From contig NZ_PYMJ01000016.1 in NCBI RefSeq assembly GCF_003025615.1, positions 51,617-115,616 of the forward strand: a DNA stretch of 64,000 nucleotides, read 5' to 3'. Origin of the DNA: Photobacterium frigidiphilum (GTDB lineage Bacteria > Pseudomonadota > Gammaproteobacteria > Enterobacterales > Vibrionaceae). A program made the translations under genes and the position numbers. This document shows, piece after piece, positions 21,797 through 34,633 of this stretch (position 1 is the stretch's first letter; every line of letters begins with the position of its first letter). Below the pieces are notes generated by a model, which saw only the letters and a list, made by a program, of their open reading frames with translations, was not told the origin of the DNA and searched no databases.

Positions 21797-21910
21797 TCTT
21801 ACTCTTTTTTTTGCTGCTATTAGATTGCATTCAATCTAATGAGCCGTATAATTTTCGCAGTTTTCCCAGCACGACGATTGTGTAGTGGAATGGACTCGAG
21901 GAACGAATAC

Positions 21911-22300
21911 ATGGTATCGGCGCTAGTTAGACCAGGACGCCAATTGGCGAAGCGGTTACTGTTACTGCAAGCTGGCGTCGTTTTAACAACGGCATTAATG
22001 GCAGTATTTGCTGTCAGTGTTGACTGGGGAATCTCGGCATTAATCGGTGGTGGCATCTTTGTGATTGCCAATACTGTTTTTGCCACGTGTGCATTTCTGT
22101 TTAGTGGGGCTAGTAAGGCTCGATTAGTGATGGCATCATTTTTTGGTGGTGAAGCGCTTAAAATTCTCATTACAGTTATCTTATTTGCCATTGTTTACCT
22201 GTATATCGAGGTGGAACTTGTTCCCCTCAAACTGACCTATTTGCTGGTACTTGGTATTAATATCTTTGGACCAGTTTTATTCATGAACAACAACAAATAG
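21911..22300 (+). CDS. atpI: ATP synthase subunit I (AtpI)
   Basis: Small hydrophobic protein encoded first in proteobacterial atp operons, thought to assist c-ring assembly. I start it at ATG 21911 (MVSALVRPGRQLAKRLL, 129 residues) because GAGG precedes by nine bases; in-frame starts at 21890 and 21839 are weaker. It has about four hydrophobic segments. atpB follows eight bases after the stop. Confidence 0.88.
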   Translation: MVSALVRPGRQLAKRLLLLQAGVVLTTALMAVFAVSVDWGISALIGGGIFVIANTVFATCAFLFSGASKARLVMASFFGGEALKILITVILFAIVYLYIEVELVPLKLTYLLVLGINIFGPVLFMNNNK

Positions 22301-22305
22301 GATGA

Positions 22306-23097
<792 letters not shown>

Positions 23098-23121
23098 CAA
23101 TTATTTTTGCAACACTTTTAA

Positions 23122-23424
<303 letters not shown>

Positions 23425-23500
23425 TCAATAGCTGTTTTAACCTTGTGGTTTATGACAGTGGTAAATGGATCCATAGCAACCCTTTTTAAGGAGATGCGTT

Positions 23501-23971
23501 GTGAATATGAATGCAACTTTGCTGGGTCAGGCTATCGCTTTTTTCTTCTTTGTTACGTTCTGCATGAAATATGTATGGCCACCATTGATGGAAGCGATTG
23601 AAGAACGTCAGGCAAAAATTGCCGACGGTTTGGTTGCAGCAGATCGCGCAGCCAAAGACCTGAATCTAGCGCAAGCCAATGCTTCTGAACAATTGAAAGA
23701 AGCAAAACACGCTGCAAGCGAGCTTATTGAGCAAGCGAACAAGCGTAGAGCGCAAATTGTTGATGAAGCGAAAGCTGAAGCACAGGCTGAGCGTGAGAAA
23801 ATTCTTGCGCAGGGTTTGGCAGAAATCGAGTCAGAGCGCAATCGTGCTCGTGATGAGTTAAGAAAACAAGTTGCAACTCTAGCTGTGATTGGCGCTGAGA
23901 AGATTCTTGAACGTTCTATTGATAAAGACGTTCATGCAGAACTTCTCAACAAAGTCACTGCGGAACTGTAA
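23501..23971 (+). CDS. atpF: F0 ATP synthase subunit b
   Basis: Peripheral stalk subunit: one N-terminal membrane helix ([16 protein letters not shown]) followed by a long, charged coiled coil rich in Ala, Glu and Lys. The 156-residue frame starts at GTG 23501, seven bases after AAGGAG; an ATG at 23507 is the alternative. It links the F0 part to F1 through the delta subunit encoded next. Confidence 0.96.
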   Translation: MNMNATLLGQAIAFFFFVTFCMKYVWPPLMEAIEERQAKIADGLVAADRAAKDLNLAQANASEQLKEAKHAASELIEQANKRRAQIVDEAKAEAQAEREKILAQGLAEIESERNRARDELRKQVATLAVIGAEKILERSIDKDVHAELLNKVTAEL

Positions 23972-23987
23972 TTAAAGGGGCAAGCAC

Positions 23988-24521
23988 ATGTCGGATATGA
24001 CTACCATCGCACGCCCCTACGCTAAAGCAGCATTTGATTTTGCGGTTGAGAATGGTGAGCTAGCCCAATGGGCTGAAATGCTAACTTTTGCAAGTGAAGT
24101 AGTAAAAAACGAAGCAATGCAAGACATCTTGCGTAGTGGTTTTTCTGCTGACAAGCTAACTGAAATTATTGTTTCAGTATGCGATGAGCAACTCAACGAG
24201 TTCGGTCAAAACTTATTAAAAGTGATGGCTGAAAATGGACGCCTAACAATGGTTCCTGCTGTGAGTGACGAGTTCTTGTTCTTAAAAAATGAACATGAAA
24301 AAACTATTGAAGCCGACGTGATTTCTGCGGTGGTTTTAGAGGATAGTCAACTTGTTGCGATCAGTCAGAAGCTAGAACAGCGTCTTGAACGTAAAGTTAA
24401 GCTGAATTGCAGTGTAGACGAGACCCTGATCGCTGGGGTTGTAATTAGAGCTGGAGACTTAGTCATCGATAACTCAGTACGCGGTAAATTAAACCGTCTG
24501 AGCGATACTTTGCAGTCTTGA
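23988..24521 (+). CDS. atpH: F1 ATP synthase subunit delta
   Basis: Connects the peripheral stalk to the top of F1. The 177-residue protein begins [20 protein letters not shown], the typical delta/OSCP N-terminus, and has the C-terminal [20 protein letters not shown] motif. It sits between atpF and atpA in the standard order. Confidence 0.96.
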   Translation: MSDMTTIARPYAKAAFDFAVENGELAQWAEMLTFASEVVKNEAMQDILRSGFSADKLTEIIVSVCDEQLNEFGQNLLKVMAENGRLTMVPAVSDEFLFLKNEHEKTIEADVISAVVLEDSQLVAISQKLEQRLERKVKLNCSVDETLIAGVVIRAGDLVIDNSVRGKLNRLSDTLQS

Positions 24522-24537
24522 TTTAGGGAATTGGAGC

Positions 24538-26079
24538 ATGCAACTTAATTCCACGGAAATTAGCGCACTGATCAAGCAACGTATTGAAAAATTCAATGTT
24601 GTTAGTGAAGCGCGTAACGAAGGTACTATCGTTTCGGTAAGTGACGGTATCATTCGTATCCATGGCCTTGCTGATGTAATGCAAGGTGAAATGATTGAAT
24701 TACCTGGTGGTCGTTTTGCACTGGCACTTAACCTTGAGCGTGACTCGGTTGGTGCTGTTGTAATGGGTCCATATGCTAACCTTCAGGAAGGCATGAAAGT
24801 AACAGGTACTGGTCGTATTCTTGAAGTACCAGTTGGTCCGGCACTACTTGGCCGTGTGGTGAACACGCTAGGTGAGCCGATCGATGGCAAGGGTCCAATT
24901 GAAACAGAGACATTTTCTCCTGTTGAAGTAATCGCCCCGGGTGTAATCGAGCGTAAGTCAGTTGATCAGCCGGTTCAGACGGGCTACAAAGCTGTCGATT
25001 CGATGATCCCTATCGGTCGTGGTCAGCGTGAGTTGATCATCGGTGACCGTCAGACGGGTAAAACGGCAATGGCTATCGATGCCATTATCAACCAGAAACA
25101 ATCTGGTATTTATTCTGTTTACGTTGCTATTGGTCAGAAAGCTTCAACTATCGCGAACGTTGTGCGTAAGCTAGAAGAGCACGGCGCATTGGATAACACC
25201 ATTGTGGTTGTAGCATCAGCATCTGAAGCTGCGGCACTGCAATACCTTGCGCCATACTCAGGTTGTGCAATGGGTGAATACTTCCGTGATCGCGGTGAAG
25301 ATGCACTGATTGTATACGATGATTTGTCAAAGCAAGCTGTTGCTTACCGTCAAATTTCACTATTGCTTAAGCGTCCGCCGGGTCGTGAAGCATTCCCTGG
25401 TGACGTTTTCTATTTACACTCGCGTCTTCTAGAGCGTGCATCTCGTGTAAGCGAGAATTATGTAGAAAAGTTCACTAATGGTGAAGTTAAAGGTAAGACT
25501 GGTTCCCTAACGGCGCTTCCGATTATCGAAACGCAAGCGGGGGATGTATCAGCATTCGTACCGACTAACGTTATTTCCATCACTGATGGTCAGATCTTCC
25601 TGCAAACAGAATTGTTCAACGCTGGTATTCGCCCTGCGGTTGATCCGGGTATTTCTGTTTCGCGTGTAGGTGGTTCTGCTCAAACTAAGATCATTAAGAA
25701 ACTGTCAGGTGGTATTCGTACTGCACTTGCACAGTATCGTGAACTAGCGGCTTTCGCCCAGTTCTCGTCTGACCTTGATGAAGCAACGAAGAAACAGCTT
25801 GATCACGGTCAGAAAGTGACTGAGTTGATGAAGCAGAAGCAGTATGCGCCGATGTCTGTATTTGAGCAGGCGGTTGTTATCTTCTCTGCTGAAAGAGGCT
25901 ATTTGGTTGATGTTGAGCTTGCTAAGCTTGCTGATTTCGAAGCTGCGTTGCTTTCATATGCCAAAGGTCAATCTGCTGAGCTAGTGTCTCAGATTGATGA
26001 AACGGGTGCCTGGAACAGTGAAATTGAAGCTCAGTTTGTAAAACTGGTTGAAGATTTCAAAGCTACCCAAACTTGGTAA
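24538..26079 (+). CDS. atpA: F1 ATP synthase subunit alpha
   Basis: Non-catalytic nucleotide-binding subunit of the F1 hexamer. The 513 residues have the Walker A motif GDRQTGKT at 169-176, the arginine-finger region [12 protein letters not shown] and the N-terminal stretch that contacts delta. Length and sequence equal those of other gammaproteobacteria, with no break. Confidence 0.98.
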   Translation: MQLNSTEISALIKQRIEKFNVVSEARNEGTIVSVSDGIIRIHGLADVMQGEMIELPGGRFALALNLERDSVGAVVMGPYANLQEGMKVTGTGRILEVPVGPALLGRVVNTLGEPIDGKGPIETETFSPVEVIAPGVIERKSVDQPVQTGYKAVDSMIPIGRGQRELIIGDRQTGKTAMAIDAIINQKQSGIYSVYVAIGQKASTIANVVRKLEEHGALDNTIVVVASASEAAALQYLAPYSGCAMGEYFRDRGEDALIVYDDLSKQAVAYRQISLLLKRPPGREAFPGDVFYLHSRLLERASRVSENYVEKFTNGEVKGKTGSLTALPIIETQAGDVSAFVPTNVISITDGQIFLQTELFNAGIRPAVDPGISVSRVGGSAQTKIIKKLSGGIRTALAQYRELAAFAQFSSDLDEATKKQLDHGQKVTELMKQKQYAPMSVFEQAVVIFSAERGYLVDVELAKLADFEAALLSYAKGQSAELVSQIDETGAWNSEIEAQFVKLVEDFKATQTW

Positions 26080-26123
26080 TTGGTTGGTGATCGCTTGCGA
26101 TCACCTACTAACGGAGAGTAACG

Positions 26124-28429
<2,306 letters not shown>

Positions 28430-28446
28430 GCTCACTAGGAGGCGAT

Positions 28447-28869
28447 ATGGCAGCGATAACCTTCCATCTTGACGTAGTAAGTGCTGAGAAGAAATTATTC
28501 TCAGGTCGTGCTGAAAGCGTTCAGGTGAGTGGTAGCGAAGGTGAACTGGGTATTCACGCAGGACACACCCCGCTGCTGACCGCTATTACGCCAGGTATGG
28601 TTCGAATCATTAAGCAGCACGGCGAGGAAGAGATTATTTATCTTTCTGGTGGCATGCTTGAAGTGCAGCCAAGTACAGTTACTGTACTGGCTGATACCGC
28701 AATTCGTGGTGAAGATTTGGATGCAGCCAAGGCAGCAGAAGCGAAACGTCAAGCTGAGGAGCAAATCCAGAACCAGCATGGCGATATCGACTTTGCCCAA
28801 GCGGCCAGTGATTTGGCTAAAGCGATTGCTCAGTTACGTGTTATTGAATTGACAAAAAAATCGCGTTAA
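28447..28869 (+). CDS. atpC: F1 ATP synthase subunit epsilon
   Basis: Rotor-associated inhibitory subunit. The 140-residue protein has the N-terminal beta-sandwich ([25 protein letters not shown]) and a C-terminal helical hairpin rich in Ala, Glu and Gln. It is the last operon gene and is followed by a strong terminator 15 bases later. Confidence 0.97.
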   Translation: MAAITFHLDVVSAEKKLFSGRAESVQVSGSEGELGIHAGHTPLLTAITPGMVRIIKQHGEEEIIYLSGGMLEVQPSTVTVLADTAIRGEDLDAAKAAEAKRQAEEQIQNQHGDIDFAQAASDLAKAIAQLRVIELTKKSR

Positions 28870-28884
28870 TCAGACGTATGACGC

Positions 28885-28912
28885 AAAAAGCGACCTTAGG
28901 GTCGCTTTTTTT
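28885..28912 (+). terminator. Terminator of the atp operon
   Basis: Perfect stem AAAAAGCGACC / GGTCGCTTTTT with TTAG/ TTA-type loop and a T-run. Confidence 0.9.
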
Positions 28913-29095
28913 ATATCTAAGATTTACCTCGCGGGCACTTTTTTGGCCAACTCTTTGAGCCTATAGGGTGTTATATGCGTCAAAATACCGTTAATACTTA
29001 GAGGAAATTAAGGCGTTACTCTTAAATCTCATCAATTAGAGCGCTACAATGCGTGCAGTTTCGATTTCATATATGCATCAAAAAGGATAACCATC

Positions 29096-30457
29096 ATGAG
29101 CTTTAGCGCTGTGATTCTAGCTGCGGGAAAAGGCACCCGCATGTATTCAAACTTGCCTAAAGTACTTCACACGCTTGCCGGTAAGCCGATGGCTAAGCAC
29201 GTCATTGACACTTGTGGTGATCTTGGTGCAAGCCATATCCATTTAGTGTATGGCCATGGCGGCGATACGATGCAGCAAGTGCTGGCTGATGAGCCTGTAA
29301 GCTGGATACTGCAAGCTGAACAACTCGGTACTGGTCACGCGGTTAATCAAGCCTCTCCTGGTTTAGCTGATAATGAAAAAGTGCTGATCCTATACGGTGA
29401 CGTACCATTGATTAGCGGTGAGACATTAACTAACTTACTTGATGCTCAGCCTGATGGCGGTATTGCGCTGCTGACTGTCGTACTTGATAACCCGGTAGGT
29501 TATGGGCGTATTGTGCGCCGTAATGGCCCGGTTGTGGCGATTGTTGAACAGAAAGATGCCAGTGAAGAGCAAAAGCTGATCAAAGAGATTAATACTGGTG
29601 TGATGGTCGCAAATGGTGGCGATCTGAAGCGTTGGTTAGGTCAGCTGAAAAATGAAAACTCACAAGGTGAGTACTACCTAACGGATATTATTGCGATAGC
29701 GCATGATGAAGGCCGTGCTGTTGAAGCTGTTCATCCGGTTAATCCAATTGAAGTTGAAGGTGTTAATAACCGCATTCAATTGGCACGACTAGAGCGCGCA
29801 TATCAAGCTATGCAAGCTGAACGTCTATTAGAGCAAGGCGTAATGCTACGCGATCCGTCACGTTTTGATCTTCGTGGTAAGTTGCAATGTGGTACGGATG
29901 TTGAGATTGACGTTAACGTGATCATCGAAGGTAACGTTTCAATCGGTAACAATGTACTTATTGGTGCGGGCTGTGTGCTGAAAGACTGTGAGATTGATGA
30001 TAACAGTGTTATTCGACCTTACAGTGTGATTGAAGGTGCAACTGTCGGTGAAGATTGTACTGTAGGTCCATTTACTCGCTTGCGTCCAGGGGCTGAGCTG
30101 GTGGGTGACTCTCACGTGGGTAATTTCGTTGAAATGAAAAAATCACGTCTTGGGCGTGGCTCTAAAGCGAATCATCTAACGTATTTAGGTGATGCTGATA
30201 TTGGTGATCGAGTGAATATCGGCGCTGGTACCATTACCTGTAATTATGATGGTGTGAATAAGTTTAAGACCGAAATTGGCGATGATGTCTTTGTTGGCTC
30301 TGATACCCAATTAATCGCTCCTGTTAAAATTGCCAAAGGAGCTACTATTGGAGCTGGCGCAACGATTAACCGTGATATTGGCGAAGGTGAGTTAGTCATT
30401 ACTCGCGCTCCAGCCCGTACTATCAAAGGTTGGAAACGCCCAGTAAAGCAAAAATAA
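29096..30457 (+). CDS. glmU: GlmU, UDP-GlcNAc pyrophosphorylase / GlcN-1-P acetyltransferase
   Basis: Bifunctional enzyme making UDP-N-acetylglucosamine for peptidoglycan and lipopolysaccharide. The 453-residue protein has the uridyltransferase signature LAAGKGTRM at residues 8-16 and a C-terminal left-handed beta-helix acetyltransferase domain with hexapeptide repeats from about residue 250, including [10 protein letters not shown] and [10 protein letters not shown]. glmS, the first enzyme of the pathway, is nearby downstream. It has its own terminator at 30482. Confidence 0.97.
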   Translation: MSFSAVILAAGKGTRMYSNLPKVLHTLAGKPMAKHVIDTCGDLGASHIHLVYGHGGDTMQQVLADEPVSWILQAEQLGTGHAVNQASPGLADNEKVLILYGDVPLISGETLTNLLDAQPDGGIALLTVVLDNPVGYGRIVRRNGPVVAIVEQKDASEEQKLIKEINTGVMVANGGDLKRWLGQLKNENSQGEYYLTDIIAIAHDEGRAVEAVHPVNPIEVEGVNNRIQLARLERAYQAMQAERLLEQGVMLRDPSRFDLRGKLQCGTDVEIDVNVIIEGNVSIGNNVLIGAGCVLKDCEIDDNSVIRPYSVIEGATVGEDCTVGPFTRLRPGAELVGDSHVGNFVEMKKSRLGRGSKANHLTYLGDADIGDRVNIGAGTITCNYDGVNKFKTEIGDDVFVGSDTQLIAPVKIAKGATIGAGATINRDIGEGELVITRAPARTIKGWKRPVKQK

Positions 30458-30481
30458 TGTAGTTGCTGTATCGTTAAAATG

Positions 30482-30511
30482 AAAAAAGGCAGATTTCTAT
30501 CTGCCTTTTTT
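30482..30511 (+). terminator. Terminator after glmU
   Basis: Perfect stem AAAAAAGGCAGA / TCTGCCTTTTTT with a six-base loop, 25 bases after the glmU stop. Confidence 0.9.
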
Positions 30512-30624
30512 CGTCTGTTGATCCCCGTGTTTCGTGATAGTAGCCACAAAGCAGTCTCTTCTGATTAAATAAATACGGCAATATTCCTTCTTCGTATTGA
30601 TCTTATTTGTTTTGTTTTGCTATC

Positions 30625-30649
30625 ATTAAGTTTCAGTTCGAAACTTAAT
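30625..30649. promoter_or_regulatory. Candidate operator of the DeoR-type regulator
   Basis: ATTAAGTTTC (30625-30634) and GAAACTTAAT (30640-30649) form a perfect 10-bp inverted repeat with a five-base spacer, just upstream of the preferred regulator start at 30669. Position and symmetry suggest autoregulation, and thereby control of glmS. Confidence 0.6.
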
Positions 30650-30668
30650 GCTAACGAATCAAAACATA

Positions 30669-31439
30669 ATGTCTAAAAGAAACACTCAGCAACGTCGCCA
30701 CACTATTGTGAGCTTAGTGAATGAAAAAGGTGAAGTTAGCGTTGATCAGCTCGCGACTTTCTTTGCTACTTCAGAAGTTACCATCCGTAAAGACCTTACC
30801 GCATTAGAAACTAATGGCTTATTGCTACGCCGCTATGGTGGTGCTATTGCGATGCCTTCAGAAATAGTTTCCGCCGGTGTTGAAGACAATGTTTCGGTTC
30901 GTAAGTTAGCCATTGCTAAAGCGGCCGCTTTACGTATTCGTGACCATAATCGCATCATCATCGACAGTGGTAGTACTACCGCCTCGCTCATTAGTTTATT
31001 AGGCAGCAAACAAGGCTTAATTGTGATGACGAATTCGTTGAATGTAGCGAATGCCTTAAATGAGCTTGAAAACGAACCTACATTGCTGATGACGGGAGGC
31101 ACGTGGGATCCCCATTCAGAAGCTTTTCAAGGTCAAGTGGCGGAATCAGTATTGCGGTCATATGATTTTGATCAGCTATTTATTGGCGCAGATGGCATTG
31201 ATATTGCTCGTGGTACGACAACGTTTAATGAATTGATTGGCTTGAGTCGAGTCATGGCAGAAGTTTCCCGTGAAGTTGTTGTAATGGTTGAATCAGACAA
31301 AATTGGTCGAAAGATTCCCAACATGGAACTGCCGTGGATCAATATCAGTACGCTGGTGACTGATGATGGCTTAAGCGCTGAAGCGAAAGAACAAATAGAA
31401 CATCAAGGGGTACAGGTTATCTGTGCCTCAGTTGAATAA
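30669..31439 (+). CDS. DeoR-family transcriptional regulator upstream of glmS
   Basis: A DNA-binding regulator with an N-terminal DeoR helix-turn-helix (RRHTIVSLVNEKGEVSVDQL, then TSEVTIRKDLTALE) and a C-terminal sugar-phosphate sensor domain (IIDSGSTTASLI, IGADGID). I prefer the ATG at 30669 (MSKRNTQQ, 256 residues), because the alternative ATG at 30648 lies inside a perfect inverted repeat; neither has a strong ribosome-binding site. glmS begins 18 bases after the stop, so it probably controls amino-sugar synthesis in the same operon, in response to an amino-sugar phosphate; that is inference. Confidence 0.88.
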   Translation: MSKRNTQQRRHTIVSLVNEKGEVSVDQLATFFATSEVTIRKDLTALETNGLLLRRYGGAIAMPSEIVSAGVEDNVSVRKLAIAKAAALRIRDHNRIIIDSGSTTASLISLLGSKQGLIVMTNSLNVANALNELENEPTLLMTGGTWDPHSEAFQGQVAESVLRSYDFDQLFIGADGIDIARGTTTFNELIGLSRVMAEVSREVVVMVESDKIGRKIPNMELPWINISTLVTDDGLSAEAKEQIEHQGVQVICASVE

Positions 31440-31457
31440 AATTTAGGAGATAAAAAT

Positions 31458-33290
31458 ATGTGTGGAATTGTTGGTGCAGTAGCACAACGTGATGTGGCTG
31501 AAATTTTAGTGGAAGGTTTACGTCGTCTTGAATACCGTGGTTATGATTCAGCGGGTGTCGCTATTCTGGATACAGAATGTAATCTGCAACGTGTTCGTCG
31601 CTTAGGCAAAGTAAAAGAGCTGGCAGATGCTGTCGACAGCAACCCTATTATTGGTGGTACAGGTATTGCTCACACTCGTTGGGCTACACACGGTGAACCG
31701 TCAGAAGCCAATGCTCACCCACATGTTTCTGGTGATATCTCAATTGTTCACAATGGTATTATTGAAAATCATGAAGTCTTACGTGCAGTATTACAAGAAC
31801 GCGGTTACGTATTTGAATCCCAAACCGATACTGAAGTGATTGCTCACCTTGTTGAGTGGGAATTACGTAGCGCGAAATCTTTACTAGAAGCAGTACAGAA
31901 AACAGCTGCTCAGTTGGAAGGCGCATACGGTACTGTTGCAATGGACCGTCGTGATCCTGAGCGTTTAGTCGTGGCACGTTCTGGTAGCCCATTGGTTATT
32001 GGTTTAGGCATTGGTGAAAATTTCTTAGCATCTGATCAATTAGCCCTATTGAATGTGACGCGTCGTTTCATGTTCTTGGAAGAAGGTGACGTAGCGGAAA
32101 TCACCCGTCGTGATGTGAATATTTTTGATGTGCATGGCAACGCGGTTGAACGTGAAATCACGGAATCAAACGCAGAGCATGATGCGGGCGATAAAGGTCA
32201 ATACCGTCACTTTATGCAAAAAGAGATCTTTGAACAACCAACAGCATTAATCAACACCATGGAAGGACGTATCAGCAATGACACGGTAATTGTTGAAAGT
32301 ATTGGTGCTGGTGCCGCTGATATTTTACGTAACGTAGAGCACGTACAAATTGTGGCGTGTGGCACCTCGTATAATGCGGGTATGACAGCACGTTACTGGT
32401 TTGAAGCATTAGCAGGTGTTAGTTGTGACGTGGAGATTGCCTCTGAGTTCCGTTACCGCAAGTTTGTTACTCGCCCTAACAGCCTGTTGATCACTCTGTC
32501 GCAATCTGGTGAAACGGCAGATACGTTAGCTGCGCTACGCTTGGCGAAAGAAAAAGGTTACATGTCAGCTATGACAATTTGTAACGTCGCAGGCTCGTCG
32601 TTAGTACGTGAATCTGATCTGGCGTTCATGACACGTGCAGGTACTGAAATTGGTGTGGCATCAACCAAAGCCTTTACCACTCAACTTGCAACACTGTTGA
32701 TGTTTGTAACGGCATTGGGTAAACAGAAAGGTGTTATTGATCCGCAAAAAGAAAAAGAGATCGTTACTTCTCTTCACCAGTTACCCACTCAAATTGAAAA
32801 GGCATTGGCGTTTGATAAGCCTATTGAGCAACTTGCAGAAGATTTCGCCGATAAGCACCATGCTTTATTTTTAGGTCGTGGCGAATTTTACCCAATCGCA
32901 ATGGAAGGGTCTTTGAAATTAAAAGAGATCTCTTATATTCATGCTGAAGCGTATGCGGCGGGTGAGCTTAAACATGGTCCTTTAGCACTTATTGATGCTG
33001 ATATGCCTGTGATTGTGGTTGCACCGACCAATGATTTATTAGAAAAGCTTAAATCAAATATTGAAGAAGTGCGTGCGCGTGGTGGGTTGCTGTACGTGTT
33101 TGCTGATAGTGACGCTGGTTTTGAAGAGTGTGAAGGTATGAAAATTATCACCATGCCAAAAGTGGATGAGTTCATCGCACCGATTTTTTACACGATACCG
33201 ATGCAGCTATTGTCTTATCATGTTGCATTGATTAAAGGCACCGATGTTGATCAGCCTCGCAACTTAGCGAAAGCCGTTACTGTTGAGTAA
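31458..33290 (+). CDS. glmS: Glucosamine-6-phosphate synthase GlmS
   Basis: Glutamine:fructose-6-phosphate amidotransferase, first step of the hexosamine pathway feeding GlmU. The 610-residue protein has the N-terminal Cys2 nucleophile in [12 protein letters not shown], the glutaminase motifs HTRWATHG and HNGIIENHE, two SIS sugar isomerase domains ([18 protein letters not shown]) and the C-terminal ending [11 protein letters not shown]. Expression is probably tied to the DeoR-type gene before it. Confidence 0.98.
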   Translation: MCGIVGAVAQRDVAEILVEGLRRLEYRGYDSAGVAILDTECNLQRVRRLGKVKELADAVDSNPIIGGTGIAHTRWATHGEPSEANAHPHVSGDISIVHNGIIENHEVLRAVLQERGYVFESQTDTEVIAHLVEWELRSAKSLLEAVQKTAAQLEGAYGTVAMDRRDPERLVVARSGSPLVIGLGIGENFLASDQLALLNVTRRFMFLEEGDVAEITRRDVNIFDVHGNAVEREITESNAEHDAGDKGQYRHFMQKEIFEQPTALINTMEGRISNDTVIVESIGAGAADILRNVEHVQIVACGTSYNAGMTARYWFEALAGVSCDVEIASEFRYRKFVTRPNSLLITLSQSGETADTLAALRLAKEKGYMSAMTICNVAGSSLVRESDLAFMTRAGTEIGVASTKAFTTQLATLLMFVTALGKQKGVIDPQKEKEIVTSLHQLPTQIEKALAFDKPIEQLAEDFADKHHALFLGRGEFYPIAMEGSLKLKEISYIHAEAYAAGELKHGPLALIDADMPVIVVAPTNDLLEKLKSNIEEVRARGGLLYVFADSDAGFEECEGMKIITMPKVDEFIAPIFYTIPMQLLSYHVALIKGTDVDQPRNLAKAVTVE

Positions 33291-33323
33291 AAGCACTTAT
33301 CAATAAGTGTTTCACTATTGAGA

Positions 33324-33349
33324 AAAAGGCGCCAATTATGGCGCCTTTT
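33324..33349 (+). terminator. Terminator after glmS
   Basis: Stem AAAAGGCGCC / GGCGCCTTTT with a six-base AATTAT loop, 33 bases after the glmS stop. Confidence 0.88.
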
Positions 33350-33598
33350 GTCGTTTCTAAGCCCGTATAAATATGCTGGGTCTATTCTTTAATACATCAG
33401 TGACGCATTTATTGCGAAATGAAAATACCATAACGCATTTTTACTTTCTGCAATCCAATATAAGAATAAGTTGCTGATTTTTTAATTAAGTCTTTGATTT
33501 GTTAGGTTGGTAAATCAATCTGCAAGTTGGCTTACTACATGCAAGTGTTGTCATGGTTGCTAGGCATTCTTCATTTATTTTTGTATTGGAGGTTAGGC
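33350..33598. other. Gap before the first XRE regulator
   Basis: Apart from the glmS terminator the 308-base gap from 33291 shows no gene or RNA that I can support. It is AT-rich and should hold the promoter of the XRE gene; a GGAGG ribosome-binding site is at 33588-33592. Confidence 0.5.
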
Positions 33599-33976
33599 AT
33601 GACAGATTCTAAAGCCAAGATCGCTGCGCGTATTAAAGAAGCACGAGAGTGGAAAGGGTTAACACAAGTTCATATGGCTCAACAATTACAAGTTGCTCGC
33701 CAGACGTACCTTGATCTCGAAACCGGTAAAACAGAACCCAAAGTACGTTTACTATCAGAAATTTCTGAAATAACCGAGCGTCCGTTAACGTGGTTTGTTT
33801 ACGGGGATGAAGGCATTGAAATTTTAGAAAGTGAATATAAAGAAGAGATTGACCGCTTGTTGCAATATTTTAGCCGATTACCTCATTCTGCTCGTAACAT
33901 TATTTTGCAGCAGAGCATTAATTTAGCAGGCTTTATGGCGGAATATACCAAGGCGCTAACTCACAAACGTAAGTAG
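33599..33976 (+). CDS. XRE-type helix-turn-helix regulator, copy 1
   Basis: A 125-residue protein with an N-terminal Cro/C1-type helix-turn-helix (ARIKEAREWKGLTQVHMAQQ, then ARQTYLDLETGKTEP) and a C-terminal helical part of unknown role. I start it at ATG 33599, six bases after GGAGG; an in-frame start at 33527 would add a hydrophobic stretch but lacks that site. It resembles the next gene strongly in the DNA-binding half and less in the tail. Target genes are unknown. No toxin gene is adjacent, so an antitoxin role is not supported. Confidence 0.8.
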   Translation: MTDSKAKIAARIKEAREWKGLTQVHMAQQLQVARQTYLDLETGKTEPKVRLLSEISEITERPLTWFVYGDEGIEILESEYKEEIDRLLQYFSRLPHSARNIILQQSINLAGFMAEYTKALTHKRK

Positions 33977-34204
33977 TCTATTTTTATACAGTTACGATGA
34001 ACAAGTATCTGAAGTGCATGTTATTGTGGGCGTTTGTTGGTTTTAATTGTATGGTTAGGTAGGCATGTGCGGGGTGATATCACATATTAACTGTACATAG
34101 GGTGATGATAACTCTATCAACGTCATACTGGTCTAACATGTAAGTCAATAATGCAAAGGTCGGCTGATTTATGGCGCTATTTGAACGGCCTGTTGTAATG
34201 TTTA

Positions 34205-34585
34205 ATGGATGATACTCGGTTGGAAAACGTAAAATTACGGACAGCGACTAAAATTCGAGAAGCAAGAGAGCGAAAAGACATTACCCAAGTTGCGATGGCA
34301 AAGGCATTAGGGTTAGCTCGTCAGACGTATCTCGATCTCGAATCAGGGAAAACAGAACCTAGAATATCAACATTAGTGAGTATTGCCGATATAACAGGAC
34401 GACCACTAATTTGGTTTATCTATGAAGATGAAGGACCAATATCATCTGAAGATAAAAATGACATTCAAGTGTTACTCGATCTATTTGCACAAGTGCCTCG
34501 TTCGATGCGCTCGAAGTTAATTGAGCATAATATGAGTTTTGTTTCTTGCTGGATTGATTATGTTGCCTCAGTAAAACGAAAATAA
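34205..34585 (+). CDS. XRE-type helix-turn-helix regulator, copy 2
   Basis: A 126-residue paralogue of the preceding gene. Shared blocks include ARQTYLDLE-GKTEP and the following RPL-WF-Y-DEG, whereas the C-terminal helices differ. The start ATG 34205 has no good ribosome-binding site. The 228 bases between the copies hold no other gene that I can see. A strong terminator follows directly, and ilvA converges on it. Function unknown; a pair of diverged regulators recognising related operators is plausible. Confidence 0.78.
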   Translation: MDDTRLENVKLRTATKIREARERKDITQVAMAKALGLARQTYLDLESGKTEPRISTLVSIADITGRPLIWFIYEDEGPISSEDKNDIQVLLDLFAQVPRSMRSKLIEHNMSFVSCWIDYVASVKRK

Positions 34586-34612
34586 AAAAAGCAGCCAATG
34601 GGCTGCTTTTTT
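34585..34612. terminator. Bidirectional terminator between the XRE gene and ilvA
   Basis: Perfect stem AAAAAAGCAGCC / GGCTGCTTTTTT with an AATG loop; A- and T-runs on both sides suit both converging genes. Confidence 0.9.
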
Positions 34613-34633
34613 GTTAGCTGATGACTCGCGCTG

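Noticed and set aside
33527..33598. Membrane-anchored form of the first XRE regulator
   Set aside because: The added hydrophobic stretch would need an upstream start without a ribosome-binding site, whereas GGAGG precedes 33599 by six bases.
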